From Proruminimicrobium sp963666965 (GTDB lineage Bacteria; Elusimicrobiota; Endomicrobiia; Endomicrobiales; Endomicrobiaceae), in contig OY762939.1 of assembly GCA_963666965.1 (NCBI GenBank), forward strand, positions 1,488,001 to 1,552,000: 64,000 nt of DNA. Direction: 5' to 3'. The position numbers and the translations under genes were made by a program. Under the pieces are notes generated by a model. The model was not told where the DNA came from, ran no database searches, and worked only from the letters and a program-made list of their open reading frames with translations. Positions 1 to 7,029 of this stretch are shown here, one piece after another; position 1 is the first letter of the stretch; each line of letters starts with the position of its first letter.

Positions 1-576
1 TGATTGTCCTGTTCCGTATCTGTTGTCAAAAAAATGTTTAGTCATTGCATCGTTGACGGCAATTATAGGGTATGCCAGGACTCCGTCTTTTTCCATGGCT
101 CTGAGTCTTATAACTCCGGTCGTTGTTTCTTCGGTGCCGCCTATAATATTTTTAAGAAGATCCGTTCTTTTTGAAAATATCGTAGATACCAAATCGGCTC
201 CGTCATCCATCGTAATCTGAGGTTTTATGTCCAGCACTGCATTGATATGTTTGTAATAAGTTTTATTGTCTTCGCCTTTTATTGCAAATGTCGGTATTGC
301 ATAATCCTTAACCAGAGACGCAGCCACATCATCCTGTGTAGACAAAGGATTTGACGCACACAAATAAACATCCGCGCCTGCTGATTTCAATGTTATCATA
401 AGATTGGCTGTTTCTGTCGTAGCATGCAGACAGCATCCGAGTCTTATGCCTTTCAAAGGTTTTTCTTTTTCAAATCTTTTTTTTATAAGCCTCAAAACGG
501 GCATTTCTCTTTCCGCCCACTCGATTCTTTTTTTGCCTTCTGCGGCAAGTTTAATGTCTTTTATATCGTATTTCAT
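1..576 (-). CDS. ahcY: Adenosylhomocysteinase, N-terminal part (runs off the left edge)
   Basis: N-terminal 192 residues of S-adenosylhomocysteine hydrolase, which splits SAH into adenosine and homocysteine and so closes the SAM cycle. Visible family motifs are NPLSTQDDVAASL, the segment around TMDDGADLV, the substrate-site EETTTGVIRL and, near the cut end, VNDAMTKHFFDNRYG. The STQDDVAA form is familiar from thermophile and archaeal-type enzymes. The ATG at 576 follows AAGGA by 6 nt. It lies 3 nt downstream of metK, so the enzyme that makes SAM and the enzyme that removes SAH are probably co-transcribed. The NAD-binding domain and C-terminus lie beyond the window. Identification is secure; completeness cannot be judged. 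Confidence 0.93.
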   Translation of the reverse strand, partial: MKYDIKDIKLAAEGKKRIEWAEREMPVLRLIKKRFEKEKPLKGIRLGCCLHATTETANLMITLKSAGADVYLCASNPLSTQDDVAASLVKDYAIPTFAIKGEDNKTYYKHINAVLDIKPQITMDDGADLVSTIFSKRTDLLKNIIGGTEETTTGVIRLRAMEKDGVLAYPIIAVNDAMTKHFFDNRYGTGQS

Positions 577-579
577 TTA

Positions 580-1758
580 TTATCCTTTTTTTATTTTTGA
601 TATTTCTTTTTTAAGAGCCGCAACCTTGCTCAGTTTTTCCCATTTGAATTCATTTCTTCCGAAATGTCCGTAAGCGGCAGTTTTTGCAAAAACAGGTTTT
701 CTCAAATCAAGATATTTTATTATTTCCTGAGGTTTAAGAGGAAACAGTTTTCTCACTATAGGCACAAGCTGATCTCCCGAAATTTTGCCTGAATGATGAG
801 TATCAACCATAACCGATACAGGCTCTGCAACACCTATTGCATATGCAAGCTGAACCGTGCATTTATCAGCTATGCCTGTAGCGACTATATTTTTTGCTAT
901 ATGTCTTGCCATATAACATGCGCTTCTGTCAACTTTAGTCGAATCTTTTCCCGAGAAAGCTCCGCCTCCGTGCGCGGCCATTCCTCCGTAAGTATCTACT
1001 ATAATCTTTCTTCCGGTAAGCCCTGTGTCTCCCAGCGGGCCTCCTACAACAAATTTGCCGGTAGGATTAATGTATATTTTTGTCTCTTTATCTATCCATT
1101 TTCCAACAACGGGCTTAATTATTTTTTCAAAAATCTCTTTTCTTGATTTTTCCGTTATCTGTTTGCCTGTTTTGTCAAGGATATCCTTAGTATGCTGTGA
1201 AGATATGACTACCGCTGATACTCTGTGCGGTTTCCAGTTTCTGTATTCGACGGTAACCTGCGACTTTCCGTCAGGTCCGAGGTATTTTAATATTTTTTTC
1301 TTGCGGACTTCGGTCAGTTTCATTGCAAGTTTATGGGCAAGAACTATCGGAAGAGGCATAAGTTCAGGAGTTTCTTTGCAGGCAAATCCTATCATAAGGC
1401 CCTGATCTCCCGCACCGCCTGTATCAACTCCCTGAGCAATATCCGGAGACTGAGTGTTCATAACATCCATTATTTTACACGTATTTATGTCAAATCCGTA
1501 TTTTGGATCTACATAACCGATATTTTTTACGGCTTTTTTAATTACTTTAATTTTATCGATCTCTGCAACGGTTGTAATTTCGCCTCCTACAATCAAAAGA
1601 CCGTTTGACGCAAAAGTTTCGCATGCAACTCTTGCCTTAGGATCCTTTTCAAGTATAGCATCCAATATACTGTCGGAAACAACATCGCACAGTTTATCAG
1701 GATGTCCTTCAGTGACAGATTCAGATGTAAAAAGCCAACTTCCCAATTCTCTACCCAT
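580..1758 (-). CDS. metK: S-adenosylmethionine synthase
   Basis: Methionine adenosyltransferase (392 aa, normal length) makes SAM from ATP and methionine in the cytoplasm. Both classic signatures are visible: GHPDK near residue 19 with the flanking TSESVTEG, GAGDQGLMIGFAC near residue 115, and the glycine-rich loop GGGAFSGKDSTKVDRSA near residue 260. The start ATG has AAAGGGGA just upstream. It is the middle gene of a set with an upstream nucleotidyltransferase (13 nt gap) and downstream ahcY (3 nt gap). Nothing is odd in the sequence. Confidence 0.97.
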   Translation of the reverse strand: MGRELGSWLFTSESVTEGHPDKLCDVVSDSILDAILEKDPKARVACETFASNGLLIVGGEITTVAEIDKIKVIKKAVKNIGYVDPKYGFDINTCKIMDVMNTQSPDIAQGVDTGGAGDQGLMIGFACKETPELMPLPIVLAHKLAMKLTEVRKKKILKYLGPDGKSQVTVEYRNWKPHRVSAVVISSQHTKDILDKTGKQITEKSRKEIFEKIIKPVVGKWIDKETKIYINPTGKFVVGGPLGDTGLTGRKIIVDTYGGMAAHGGGAFSGKDSTKVDRSACYMARHIAKNIVATGIADKCTVQLAYAIGVAEPVSVMVDTHHSGKISGDQLVPIVRKLFPLKPQEIIKYLDLRKPVFAKTAAYGHFGRNEFKWEKLSKVAALKKEISKIKKG

Positions 1759-1771
1759 AAATATCCCCTTT

Positions 1772-2794
1772 CTACTGCATATTGAATAATAAACCGTTAT
1801 AAACCGATAATTTATTCGGCACTTTGGTTCCTATAACGCTTGAATACAGTTTTACTTCTCTTCCGACACTGACATTACACCATATTATCGAATCTTTGAT
1901 TATGGCGCCTTCATGTATTTTAACATTGTCGCCTATTACTGTGCCGTCATCAATTATAACATTTTTGCCAATTGAGCAATTTTTGCCTATTACAGACTTT
2001 CCTATAAATCTGACGCTTGAATCTATGCTGCATCCGCTTCCGGCTTTAACATCCGTATTTTTTATTTTATTTCCGTCTATGTTGATTTTTATTATGCCTT
2101 TTAAAGCATCGCTCGTGCCGAGTTTATATTCACCGATATTTCCTATATCAGTCCAATAACCGTTCATAAGATATGAATAGATCGGTTTTTTTGATTTTAA
2201 AAGCTTAGGCCACAAATCTTTACCGAAGTCATAAACTCCGTCCGGAATATATCTGAATATTTCCGGCTCAAATATATAAATGCCTGTATTTACAGTATCG
2301 GAAAACACCGAACTCCAGCTCGGTTTTTCTATAAAATTTGTTATTCTGTTATTTTTATCGGCAACAGTAACACCGTATTCAAACTTTGAATCTATTTTTT
2401 TTAAAACCATTGTTGCAAGCGATTTTTTCTTTTTGTGAAAATCAACTGCAGCAGTGATATCAACATCCGATAACCCGTCTCCAGACATTACTACAAAGGT
2501 AGAATCAAAAAAATCTCTGCACTTTTTTAATCCGCCGGCCGTTCCGAGAAGATTCTCTTCTTTTGAGTATGAGATATCAACACCGAATTTTTTACCGTCG
2601 CCGAAATAGTTAACAATCATTTCCGGCATAAAATATAAATTCATCATAATTGATGAAATATTATGTTTCTTTAAATTGTCAACAGTATGAGCCATCACGG
2701 GTTTATTTACCAGCGGGATCATCGGTTTTGGAATCTGAAATGTCAAAGGCCTGAGTCTTGTTCCGACTCCTGCAGCCAGAATAAATGCTTTCAC
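1772..2794 (-). CDS. Sugar-phosphate nucleotidyltransferase with C-terminal hexapeptide domain
   Basis: NDP-sugar pyrophosphorylase of the mannose-1-phosphate guanylyltransferase / glucose-1-phosphate thymidylyltransferase-like group, about 340 aa. The N-terminal Rossmann-like domain opens with the nucleotide-binding signature AAGVGTRLRPLT and has MSGDGLSDVD as the metal/nucleotide loop; the last 100 residues are left-handed beta-helix hexapeptides (for example IGKNCSIGKNVIIDDGTVIG). The sugar and nucleotide cannot be told from sequence. I choose GTG 2794: AAGGA lies 7 nt upstream, and the longer ATG at 2824 overlaps the -10 box of the apparent promoter, so it should not be transcribed. Likely role is precursor supply for cell-surface glycans. 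First gene of the operon with metK and ahcY. Confidence 0.82.
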   Translation of the reverse strand: MKAFILAAGVGTRLRPLTFQIPKPMIPLVNKPVMAHTVDNLKKHNISSIMMNLYFMPEMIVNYFGDGKKFGVDISYSKEENLLGTAGGLKKCRDFFDSTFVVMSGDGLSDVDITAAVDFHKKKKSLATMVLKKIDSKFEYGVTVADKNNRITNFIEKPSWSSVFSDTVNTGIYIFEPEIFRYIPDGVYDFGKDLWPKLLKSKKPIYSYLMNGYWTDIGNIGEYKLGTSDALKGIIKINIDGNKIKNTDVKAGSGCSIDSSVRFIGKSVIGKNCSIGKNVIIDDGTVIGDNVKIHEGAIIKDSIIWCNVSVGREVKLYSSVIGTKVPNKLSVYNGLLFNMQ

Positions 2795-2822
2795 TTTAAA
2801 ATCCTTGATTAAATTGAATGTC

Positions 2823-2851
2823 ATTATATTTTATTTATCTATATTTTTCAA
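2823..2851 (-). promoter_or_regulatory. Sigma-70 type promoter of the nucleotidyltransferase-metK-ahcY operon
   Basis: On the minus strand TTGAAA (2851-2846), 17-bp spacer, TATAAT (2828-2823). Expected transcription start is near 2816, about 20 nt upstream of the GTG start at 2794. The ATG at 2824 overlaps the last bases of the -10 box. Confidence 0.7.
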
Positions 2852-2884
2852 TATAATTATCCTCCTTAAAATCAAAATTTAACT

Positions 2885-2913
2885 TTGACTTAAAAACGTT
2901 AATTGTGTAAAAT
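2885..2913 (+). promoter_or_regulatory. Sigma-70 type promoter of the flavodoxin gene
   Basis: TTGACT (2885-2890), 17-bp spacer, TAAAAT (2908-2913), about 28 nt before the flavodoxin start, which has a strong AAGGAGGAG ribosome-binding site. It is divergent from the metK operon promoter, with only 33 bp between the two -35 boxes. Confidence 0.7.
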
Positions 2914-2940
2914 TTTGTAATCAAAACAAGGAGGAGCTAA

Positions 2941-3543
2941 ATGTTCAAATATATTTTTTTAACTCTTGTTATTATTGCGGCAGTCATATTCTTAAAATCA
3001 TATACAAACGCTCAAGGCTTACAGGAAAAAAATACTGATAAAACAGAAGATAAAAACATTAAACCAAAAGGAAAAGTTCTGGTAATTTATTATTCTCTCA
3101 GCGGCAACACAAGAGAAATAGCTTTAAAGATAAAAGAAAAAACAAACGCTGATTTATATGAAATAAAAACTGAAACCGATTACCCGTCTTCTCCTATGGT
3201 ATATCTGACTGCAAAAAAACAGCTGAATCCAAAAAACTATCCCAAACTTAAACTAGGACCTTTGCCCGATTTGGCAAATTATGATCTGATTTTTGTAGGC
3301 GGCCCTGTGTGGTGGTATACAGTTCCTGCCCCTCTGCTTGCCTTTTTTGAACAAACTGATTTTAAAGGCAAAACAGTTGTTTCTTTTGCAACGCACGGAG
3401 GCAATTACGGCAAATATTTTGAAAATTTCCAGCTAAAGATAAAAAATGCAAAAGTACTGCGCGGACTGGATTTTAAAAAACCTTTAAAAACGGATCCTAA
3501 ACTTATTGATGCAAAAATATCCGAGTGGCTTAATACTCTTTGA
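2941..3543 (+). CDS. Exported or membrane-anchored flavodoxin
   Basis: A 200-aa flavodoxin-fold protein. Residues 4-24 form a hydrophobic signal or anchor ending near TNAQG; a charged linker follows, then the flavodoxin domain from about residue 43. YYSLSGNTREIA is the FMN-phosphate-binding loop, GGPVWWYTVP the central strand and isoalloxazine loop, and SFATHGGNYGKYF the last loop typical of the Flavodoxin_4 group. Family members are low-potential one- or two-electron carriers. The leader sequence suggests an extracytoplasmic location, where an FMN protein is less expected. It has its own promoter and is followed by a separately promoted envelope gene, so the redox partner is unknown. Confidence 0.8.
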   Translation: MFKYIFLTLVIIAAVIFLKSYTNAQGLQEKNTDKTEDKNIKPKGKVLVIYYSLSGNTREIALKIKEKTNADLYEIKTETDYPSSPMVYLTAKKQLNPKNYPKLKLGPLPDLANYDLIFVGGPVWWYTVPAPLLAFFEQTDFKGKTVVSFATHGGNYGKYFENFQLKIKNAKVLRGLDFKKPLKTDPKLIDAKISEWLNTL

Positions 3544-3576
3544 TTGTAAAAATATTGTAAATTTTATCTAAAAACA

Positions 3577-3605
3577 TTGATATAAATCTTTTTTTGTGTT
3601 AGAAT
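3577..3605 (+). promoter_or_regulatory. Sigma-70 type promoter of the M23 peptidase-bactofilin operon
   Basis: TTGATA (3577-3582), 17-bp spacer, TAGAAT (3600-3605). The expected start of transcription (about 3612) is only some 5 nt before the ATG at 3617, giving a leaderless or nearly leaderless mRNA. The GTG at 3596 that would lengthen the ORF lies inside the promoter. Confidence 0.6.
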
Positions 3606-3616
3606 TCACTGTCTTT

Positions 3617-4552
3617 ATGAAAAAACATCTCAAATTTATCATCCGCGAATTAAAAAGAAAAATAACGGTTGTTTTTATACCTCACGGAAAAATGAAACCG
3701 TTTAAACTAAATTTTTCTTTATCTTTTATTCTCATATCATGTTTTTGTTGGACTGTGCTGACTCTTTGGGCAGGTTTTGTTTCCGGAAGACATTTAGATT
3801 ATGTAAAAATGAAAGCCGATAATGAAATAATGAGAGTAAGAATGTTGTTCTTTTCAGATGAGATAAAAAAATCAAAAGAAATGCTTTCGCAGATAAAACA
3901 GAATGACGAACAGATAAGATCTCTTCTGGCAATGAATTCTAAAAAAGTTATTATAGAGGACGGATTGGGATACGGCGGCCCTACTCCCGTTGAGTCAAGT
4001 GCTCTGTCAACAATATTATCCGGAAATCTAAATAAATTTTCATATCAGGCCGTTATCAATCAATCGCTTGAATTATTTGAGGAATACAAATTTTCGTTAA
4101 AAAGTTATTCTGAAGTTATGGAGCATATAAACACTCAGCGAATGAAATACAGATATACTCCTTCAATGTGGCCGTGCAAAGGAATAATTTCCTCGCCTTT
4201 TGGCTTCAGAATACATCCAATTCTTGGATACAGATTTTTTCATACCGGTCTTGATATAGCAAATATGACCGGCACATCCATAAACACTACTGCGGACGGA
4301 ACAGTATTGCTTGCCGGATGGAAAATGGGATACGGGAAAGTCATAGTTATCGGACATAACAGTTATTATAGAACGGTCTATGCCCACCTGTCTAAAATAT
4401 TGGTCAAACGAGGCGATACTGTAATAAAAGGGCAGGAAATAGGAAAAATGGGAAATACCGGCAGATCAACGGATCCTCATCTCCACTATGAAGTCCACTA
4501 TTGCAAAAAACCTGTAAATCCAATAAAATATCTAAGCAGCAATTTGGATTAA
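3617..4552 (+). CDS. Membrane-anchored M23 (LytM-type) peptidase
   Basis: Peptidoglycan DD-endopeptidase family protein, about 311 aa from the ATG at 3617. An N-terminal membrane segment (FSLSFILISCFCWTVLTLWAGF) is followed by a coiled-coil stretch and a C-terminal M23 domain. Zn-binding and catalytic motifs are intact: SPFGFRIHPILG with HTGLDIA supplies the first His and Asp, and DPHLHYEVH the HxH pair, so it is probably an active hydrolase and not a degenerate LytM activator. The domain faces the periplasm. The bactofilin gene starts 14 nt downstream; M23 peptidase-bactofilin pairs control wall curvature or appendage sites in several phyla, which is the likely role here. The start is chosen from the promoter position. 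Confidence 0.88.
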   Translation: MKKHLKFIIRELKRKITVVFIPHGKMKPFKLNFSLSFILISCFCWTVLTLWAGFVSGRHLDYVKMKADNEIMRVRMLFFSDEIKKSKEMLSQIKQNDEQIRSLLAMNSKKVIIEDGLGYGGPTPVESSALSTILSGNLNKFSYQAVINQSLELFEEYKFSLKSYSEVMEHINTQRMKYRYTPSMWPCKGIISSPFGFRIHPILGYRFFHTGLDIANMTGTSINTTADGTVLLAGWKMGYGKVIVIGHNSYYRTVYAHLSKILVKRGDTVIKGQEIGKMGNTGRSTDPHLHYEVHYCKKPVNPIKYLSSNLD

Positions 4553-4566
4553 GGACATCACGAAAA

Positions 4567-4950
4567 ATGACAAAAAAAAATAAAAACCAGTTCGATATGA
4601 TTGAAACTTTTATAGGCCCGGATACCATTTTAAACGGCAATCTGTCTACTGACAAAACAATACGAATCGACGGAAAAATGACAGGCAATATTGAGAAATC
4701 AGCAGGAGTGATTTTAGGAGACAGTTCTTTTGTAAAAGGCAATATAAATTCCGTTTTCGTTATCGTAAGCGGCGCTGTTGAAGGCAATATTTCAGCCGCT
4801 GAAAGCATTGAACTTTTGAATAAATCAAAGGTAACCGGCAACATTGAAACAAAAATGATTTCAATAAACGAAGGCGCTGTTTTTGAAGGTAAAAGCACGA
4901 TGATAAAAACTGAAGAAAATACAGAAAACAACGAAAAAGAGGCTAACTAA
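4567..4950 (+). CDS. Bactofilin (polymer-forming cytoskeletal protein)
   Basis: 127-aa bactofilin. The central residues, about 18-105, are a run of short beta-helix turns with recurring G-N-I pattern (GNLSTDKTIRIDGKMTGNI, VKGNINS, VEGNISAAES, VTGNIETKMI) flanked by short disordered tails, as in family members that self-assemble into nucleotide-independent filaments at the inner membrane. The chosen ATG at 4567 has AAGGA overlapping the stop of the M23 gene; the longer reading from 4501 would overlap that gene by 52 nt and add no conserved sequence. It probably recruits or positions the M23 peptidase encoded just upstream. Confidence 0.88.
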   Translation: MTKKNKNQFDMIETFIGPDTILNGNLSTDKTIRIDGKMTGNIEKSAGVILGDSSFVKGNINSVFVIVSGAVEGNISAAESIELLNKSKVTGNIETKMISINEGAVFEGKSTMIKTEENTENNEKEAN

Positions 4951-4951
4951 A

Positions 4952-5608
4952 ATGATGAATTTTTTAAGAAAACACAAGATAAAAATATTTTTGATAACAA
5001 TTGTAGGCTTTTTTGCCGGAACTTTTGTTGGTTTCGGCAGTTATCTTTTCGGCGAAAAGAATTACCATGATGCCGTAGCGGTAGTAAACGGTTATAAAAT
5101 ACCTTATAAAATATATTATGCTCTCTACAACAATACAGTTGATGTGATGACCAGATCAGGGCAAAATCCTGACGAAAACACCGTGAAAAGAATACAGTCA
5201 AACGTAGTAAATTCTCTTGTAATAGACGAATTACTTTGGCAGCAGACAAAAAAATACGGCATCATTGTTTCGGACGAAGAGCTCGCAATGGATATACAGC
5301 ATCATAAATATTTTCTTAACGAGCAGGGCGTGTTTGACCCAAGATATTATTTTAATGTATTGAACAGTTTAAAACTTACTCCTAAAGAATTTGAGAATAT
5401 GAGGAAGAAACAACTGGCGGCCAATAAATTAAAAATTCTGATCGCTTCGGCCGTATCAGACATCAGCGATTCAGAATTCAAAACGATAAGTGCGACAACG
5501 GCAAAAGATTACGCCTTGCAATTCAGAAATAATGAAATTCTAAATGACTGGTTTGAACAAATAAGAAAAGAGGCAAAAATCAAAATAACGATGGAAGACA
5601 AAATATAG
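4952..5608 (+). CDS. Membrane-anchored SurA N-terminal domain protein without PPIase domain
   Basis: 218 aa. Residues 10-30 are a transmembrane anchor (FLITIVGFFAGTFVGFGSYLF), followed by a SurA/PpiD-type chaperone domain: a beta strand AVAVVNGYKIPYKIYY, then helices with QSNVVNSLVIDELLWQQ and the SDEEL segment typical of the SurA N-domain. There is no parvulin domain, so peptidyl-prolyl isomerase activity is not expected; a periplasmic folding or scaffolding role is inferred. It begins 1 nt after the bactofilin stop and ends back to back with maf on the other strand. A dedicated helper for the M23/bactofilin module is possible. Confidence 0.72.
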   Translation: MMNFLRKHKIKIFLITIVGFFAGTFVGFGSYLFGEKNYHDAVAVVNGYKIPYKIYYALYNNTVDVMTRSGQNPDENTVKRIQSNVVNSLVIDELLWQQTKKYGIIVSDEELAMDIQHHKYFLNEQGVFDPRYYFNVLNSLKLTPKEFENMRKKQLAANKLKILIASAVSDISDSEFKTISATTAKDYALQFRNNEILNDWFEQIRKEAKIKITMEDKI

Positions 5609-6172
5609 TTATTTAAGTTTTATGCCGAACTGAGACAATTTCTTTTTAAGTTTTATATAAGGAAGCCCGACAACCGTAAAGTAGTCTCCGTATATTTTTT
5701 CAACAAAATCGTCGTCAGTATCCTGAACCGCGTAAGCTCCGGCTTTATCCATGTGTTTGCCGGCAAGTTTCATCAGTTTTTCAGTCGTGAGCCTGCGCAT
5801 TTTTACTTTTGCAGCATCATAAAAAACAACTGATTTGTTCCCGCTCAAAATCGAAACACCCGTATAAACCTTATGAATGCTTCCGTTTAAATCCTTTAAA
5901 ATTTTATCTGAATGCTCGTGATCCTTGGGCTTTCCTATTATTTTGCCTTTCAAAACGACAATCGTATCTGCCGATATTATAATATCGTCTTTAAATATTT
6001 TCTGAATATTTTTTGCTTTCTGCATTGCAAGATCTTTAACTATCGCAGACGGTCTTTTATAAGCGGAAATTTCATTTATATTGCTGGGATATATTTTAAA
6101 TTTTAAACCCCATTTTTTTAAAAGAGTTATGCGTCTTTCGGAAGCTGACGCAAGTATTATTTTATTTGTCAT
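5609..6172 (-). CDS. maf: Maf family nucleoside triphosphate pyrophosphatase
   Basis: 187-aa Maf protein, a house-cleaning enzyme hydrolysing non-canonical or modified NTPs (dTTP, UTP or methylated bases in characterised members). Diagnostic motifs are the N-terminal ILASASERRITLL, the central ISADTIVVL containing the catalytic Asp, and GKPKDHEHSDKIL. The C-terminal DFVEKIYGDYFTVVGLPY also matches the family. Its start overlaps the DUF4321 gene by 11 nt, so the two are translationally linked, and it ends flush against the SurA-N gene from the other strand with no room for a terminator. Confidence 0.93.
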   Translation of the reverse strand: MTNKIILASASERRITLLKKWGLKFKIYPSNINEISAYKRPSAIVKDLAMQKAKNIQKIFKDDIIISADTIVVLKGKIIGKPKDHEHSDKILKDLNGSIHKVYTGVSILSGNKSVVFYDAAKVKMRRLTTEKLMKLAGKHMDKAGAYAVQDTDDDFVEKIYGDYFTVVGLPYIKLKKKLSQFGIKLK

Positions 6173-6428
6173 AAAGCTTGCCGAATATAAATGCCGATAA
6201 AATGATTCCGACCAAAGACATTATATTTAATTTTAAAAGACAACCGAATGTCAGCTGCACTATCCTAAGATCAAAAGTTGCAGGCGTAAGCCCCGCAGTC
6301 AAATCTTTAATAAATAAATTTTTTATCGCACCTGCCGGAAGAGCTATTGAAATAAATTCCCCCATAAAAGACCCAAGCAAAGCTCCGACTACTATCACGA
6401 TAACAAGCATTATCGGATTCTTCAACAT
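6162..6428 (-). CDS. DUF4321-like small membrane protein
   Basis: 88-aa protein with two hydrophobic segments: residues 5-30 (LVIVIVVGALLGSFMGEFI) and 65-84. A polar middle contains the TFDLRIVQLTFGC segment, which resembles the conserved part of the DUF4321 family, small membrane proteins often encoded beside maf. Function is unknown. It lies 4 nt after cutA and overlaps maf by 11 nt, so it is co-expressed with both. The family name comes from length, topology and context, and is moderately secure. Confidence 0.65.
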   Translation of the reverse strand: MLKNPIMLVIVIVVGALLGSFMGEFISIALPAGAIKNLFIKDLTAGLTPATFDLRIVQLTFGCLLKLNIMSLVGIILSAFIFGKLYDK

Positions 6429-6432
6429 ACGT

Positions 6433-6753
6433 TTATCTCCTTAATGTAGTATTTGATATCCATTCTAAATATTCTGTGCTTCCGGCCGAAATATCAAGAG
6501 AGACAATCTCTGGAACTTCGTAAGGATGCACGCTTTTTACAGATTTAACAATCTCTTTGAAATTATTTTTTATGCTTTTACAAATTAAAAGTTTTTCCTT
6601 TGAACTGCAGATTTTCCCCTTCCATCTGTAAACCGATTTTAAATCCGATACAACGCTCACGCATGAAACAAGTTTTTCACAAAGCAATTTTTTTATAATC
6701 TTTTGCGAAGTTTTTTCATCAGGAATTGTTATAAAAACGGTTATATATTTCAT
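6433..6753 (-). CDS. cutA: CutA1 family protein
   Basis: About 106-aa CutA, a compact trimeric protein with a ferredoxin-like fold, annotated as divalent-cation tolerance but of uncertain biochemical role. Recognised by the order of motifs: VFITIPDEKTSQKIIKKL, VSCVSVVSDLKSVYRWKGK, KEKLLICKS, and the nearly diagnostic HPYEVPEIV. I take the ATG at 6753, not 6762, because the upstream ATG overlaps the -10 box and because the family starts directly with the first beta strand. First gene of the cutA-DUF4321-maf operon, divergent from the riboflavin operon. Confidence 0.92.
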   Translation of the reverse strand: MKYITVFITIPDEKTSQKIIKKLLCEKLVSCVSVVSDLKSVYRWKGKICSSKEKLLICKSIKNNFKEIVKSVKSVHPYEVPEIVSLDISAGSTEYLEWISNTTLRR

Positions 6754-6760
6754 GACGTTC

Positions 6761-6789
6761 ATTATACAATAATATCAAAAAATTTACAC
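6761..6789 (-). promoter_or_regulatory. Promoter of the cutA operon, predicted leaderless
   Basis: Perfect TATAAT at 6766-6761 on the minus strand; a weak -35 (GTGTAA, 6789-6784) is spaced 17 bp. The ATG at 6753 begins 7 nt after the -10 box, where transcription would start, and no Shine-Dalgarno sequence precedes it. Confidence 0.5.
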
Positions 6790-6796
6790 AGCGCCA

Positions 6797-6825
6797 TTGA
6801 CTAAAAAGAATCAATTTGCTTAAAT
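6797..6825 (+). promoter_or_regulatory. Promoter of the riboflavin operon
   Basis: TTGACT (6797-6802), 17-bp spacer, TTAAAT (6820-6825). Transcription would start near 6832, just before the first paired base of the riboswitch, which is the expected arrangement. Confidence 0.6.
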
Positions 6826-6834
6826 TAACCAAGT

Positions 6835-6965
6835 TCTTCGGGGAAGGTGAAAATCCTTACCGGTAGTGATCCGGATTTTTCCGGTAAGCCTACGACTCCG
6901 TTACATAAAACGGATTGAATCTGTGCAAATCAGATGCCGACGGTACAGTCCGGATGATAGAAGAC
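6835..6965 (+). ncRNA. FMN riboswitch (RFN element) aptamer
   Basis: The conserved RFN core is present in order: CGGGGAAGGTGAAAATCC, TTACCGG, the AAGCCTACGA junction, a variable hairpin TCCGTT/AACGGA, ATCTGTGCAAATCAGAT as another arm, then GCCGACGGT-ACAGTCCGGATG-ATAGAAG. The P1 ends TCTTC (6835-6839) and GAAGA (6960-6964) pair. The aptamer binds FMN, and in this position it should shut off ribD-ribE-ribBA-ribH when FMN is plentiful. The operon make-up confirms the assignment. Confidence 0.95.
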
Positions 6966-6988
6966 GTTTTATATTTTTATATTATTGC

Positions 6989-7028
6989 AAAACCCCGAGG
7001 TTATATAATTAACTTTGGAGTTTTTTAT
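6989..7028 (+). terminator. Riboswitch expression platform: terminator/SD-sequestering hairpin
   Basis: An imperfect inverted repeat: AAAAC then CC then AGGTTA (6989-7004) pairs with TAACTT, GG and GTTTT (7010-7024) around the loop TATAAT. A run of six T follows the 3' arm. The same 3' arm contains the GGAG (7017-7020) that serves as ribosome-binding site for ribD, so the hairpin could both terminate transcription and hide the start. Confidence 0.7.
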
Positions 7029-7029
7029 T

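Noticed and set aside
4404..4931. Minus-strand frame of 175 codons opposite the M23 and bactofilin genes
   Set aside because: Spans two identified genes on the other strand and has no ribosome-binding site.
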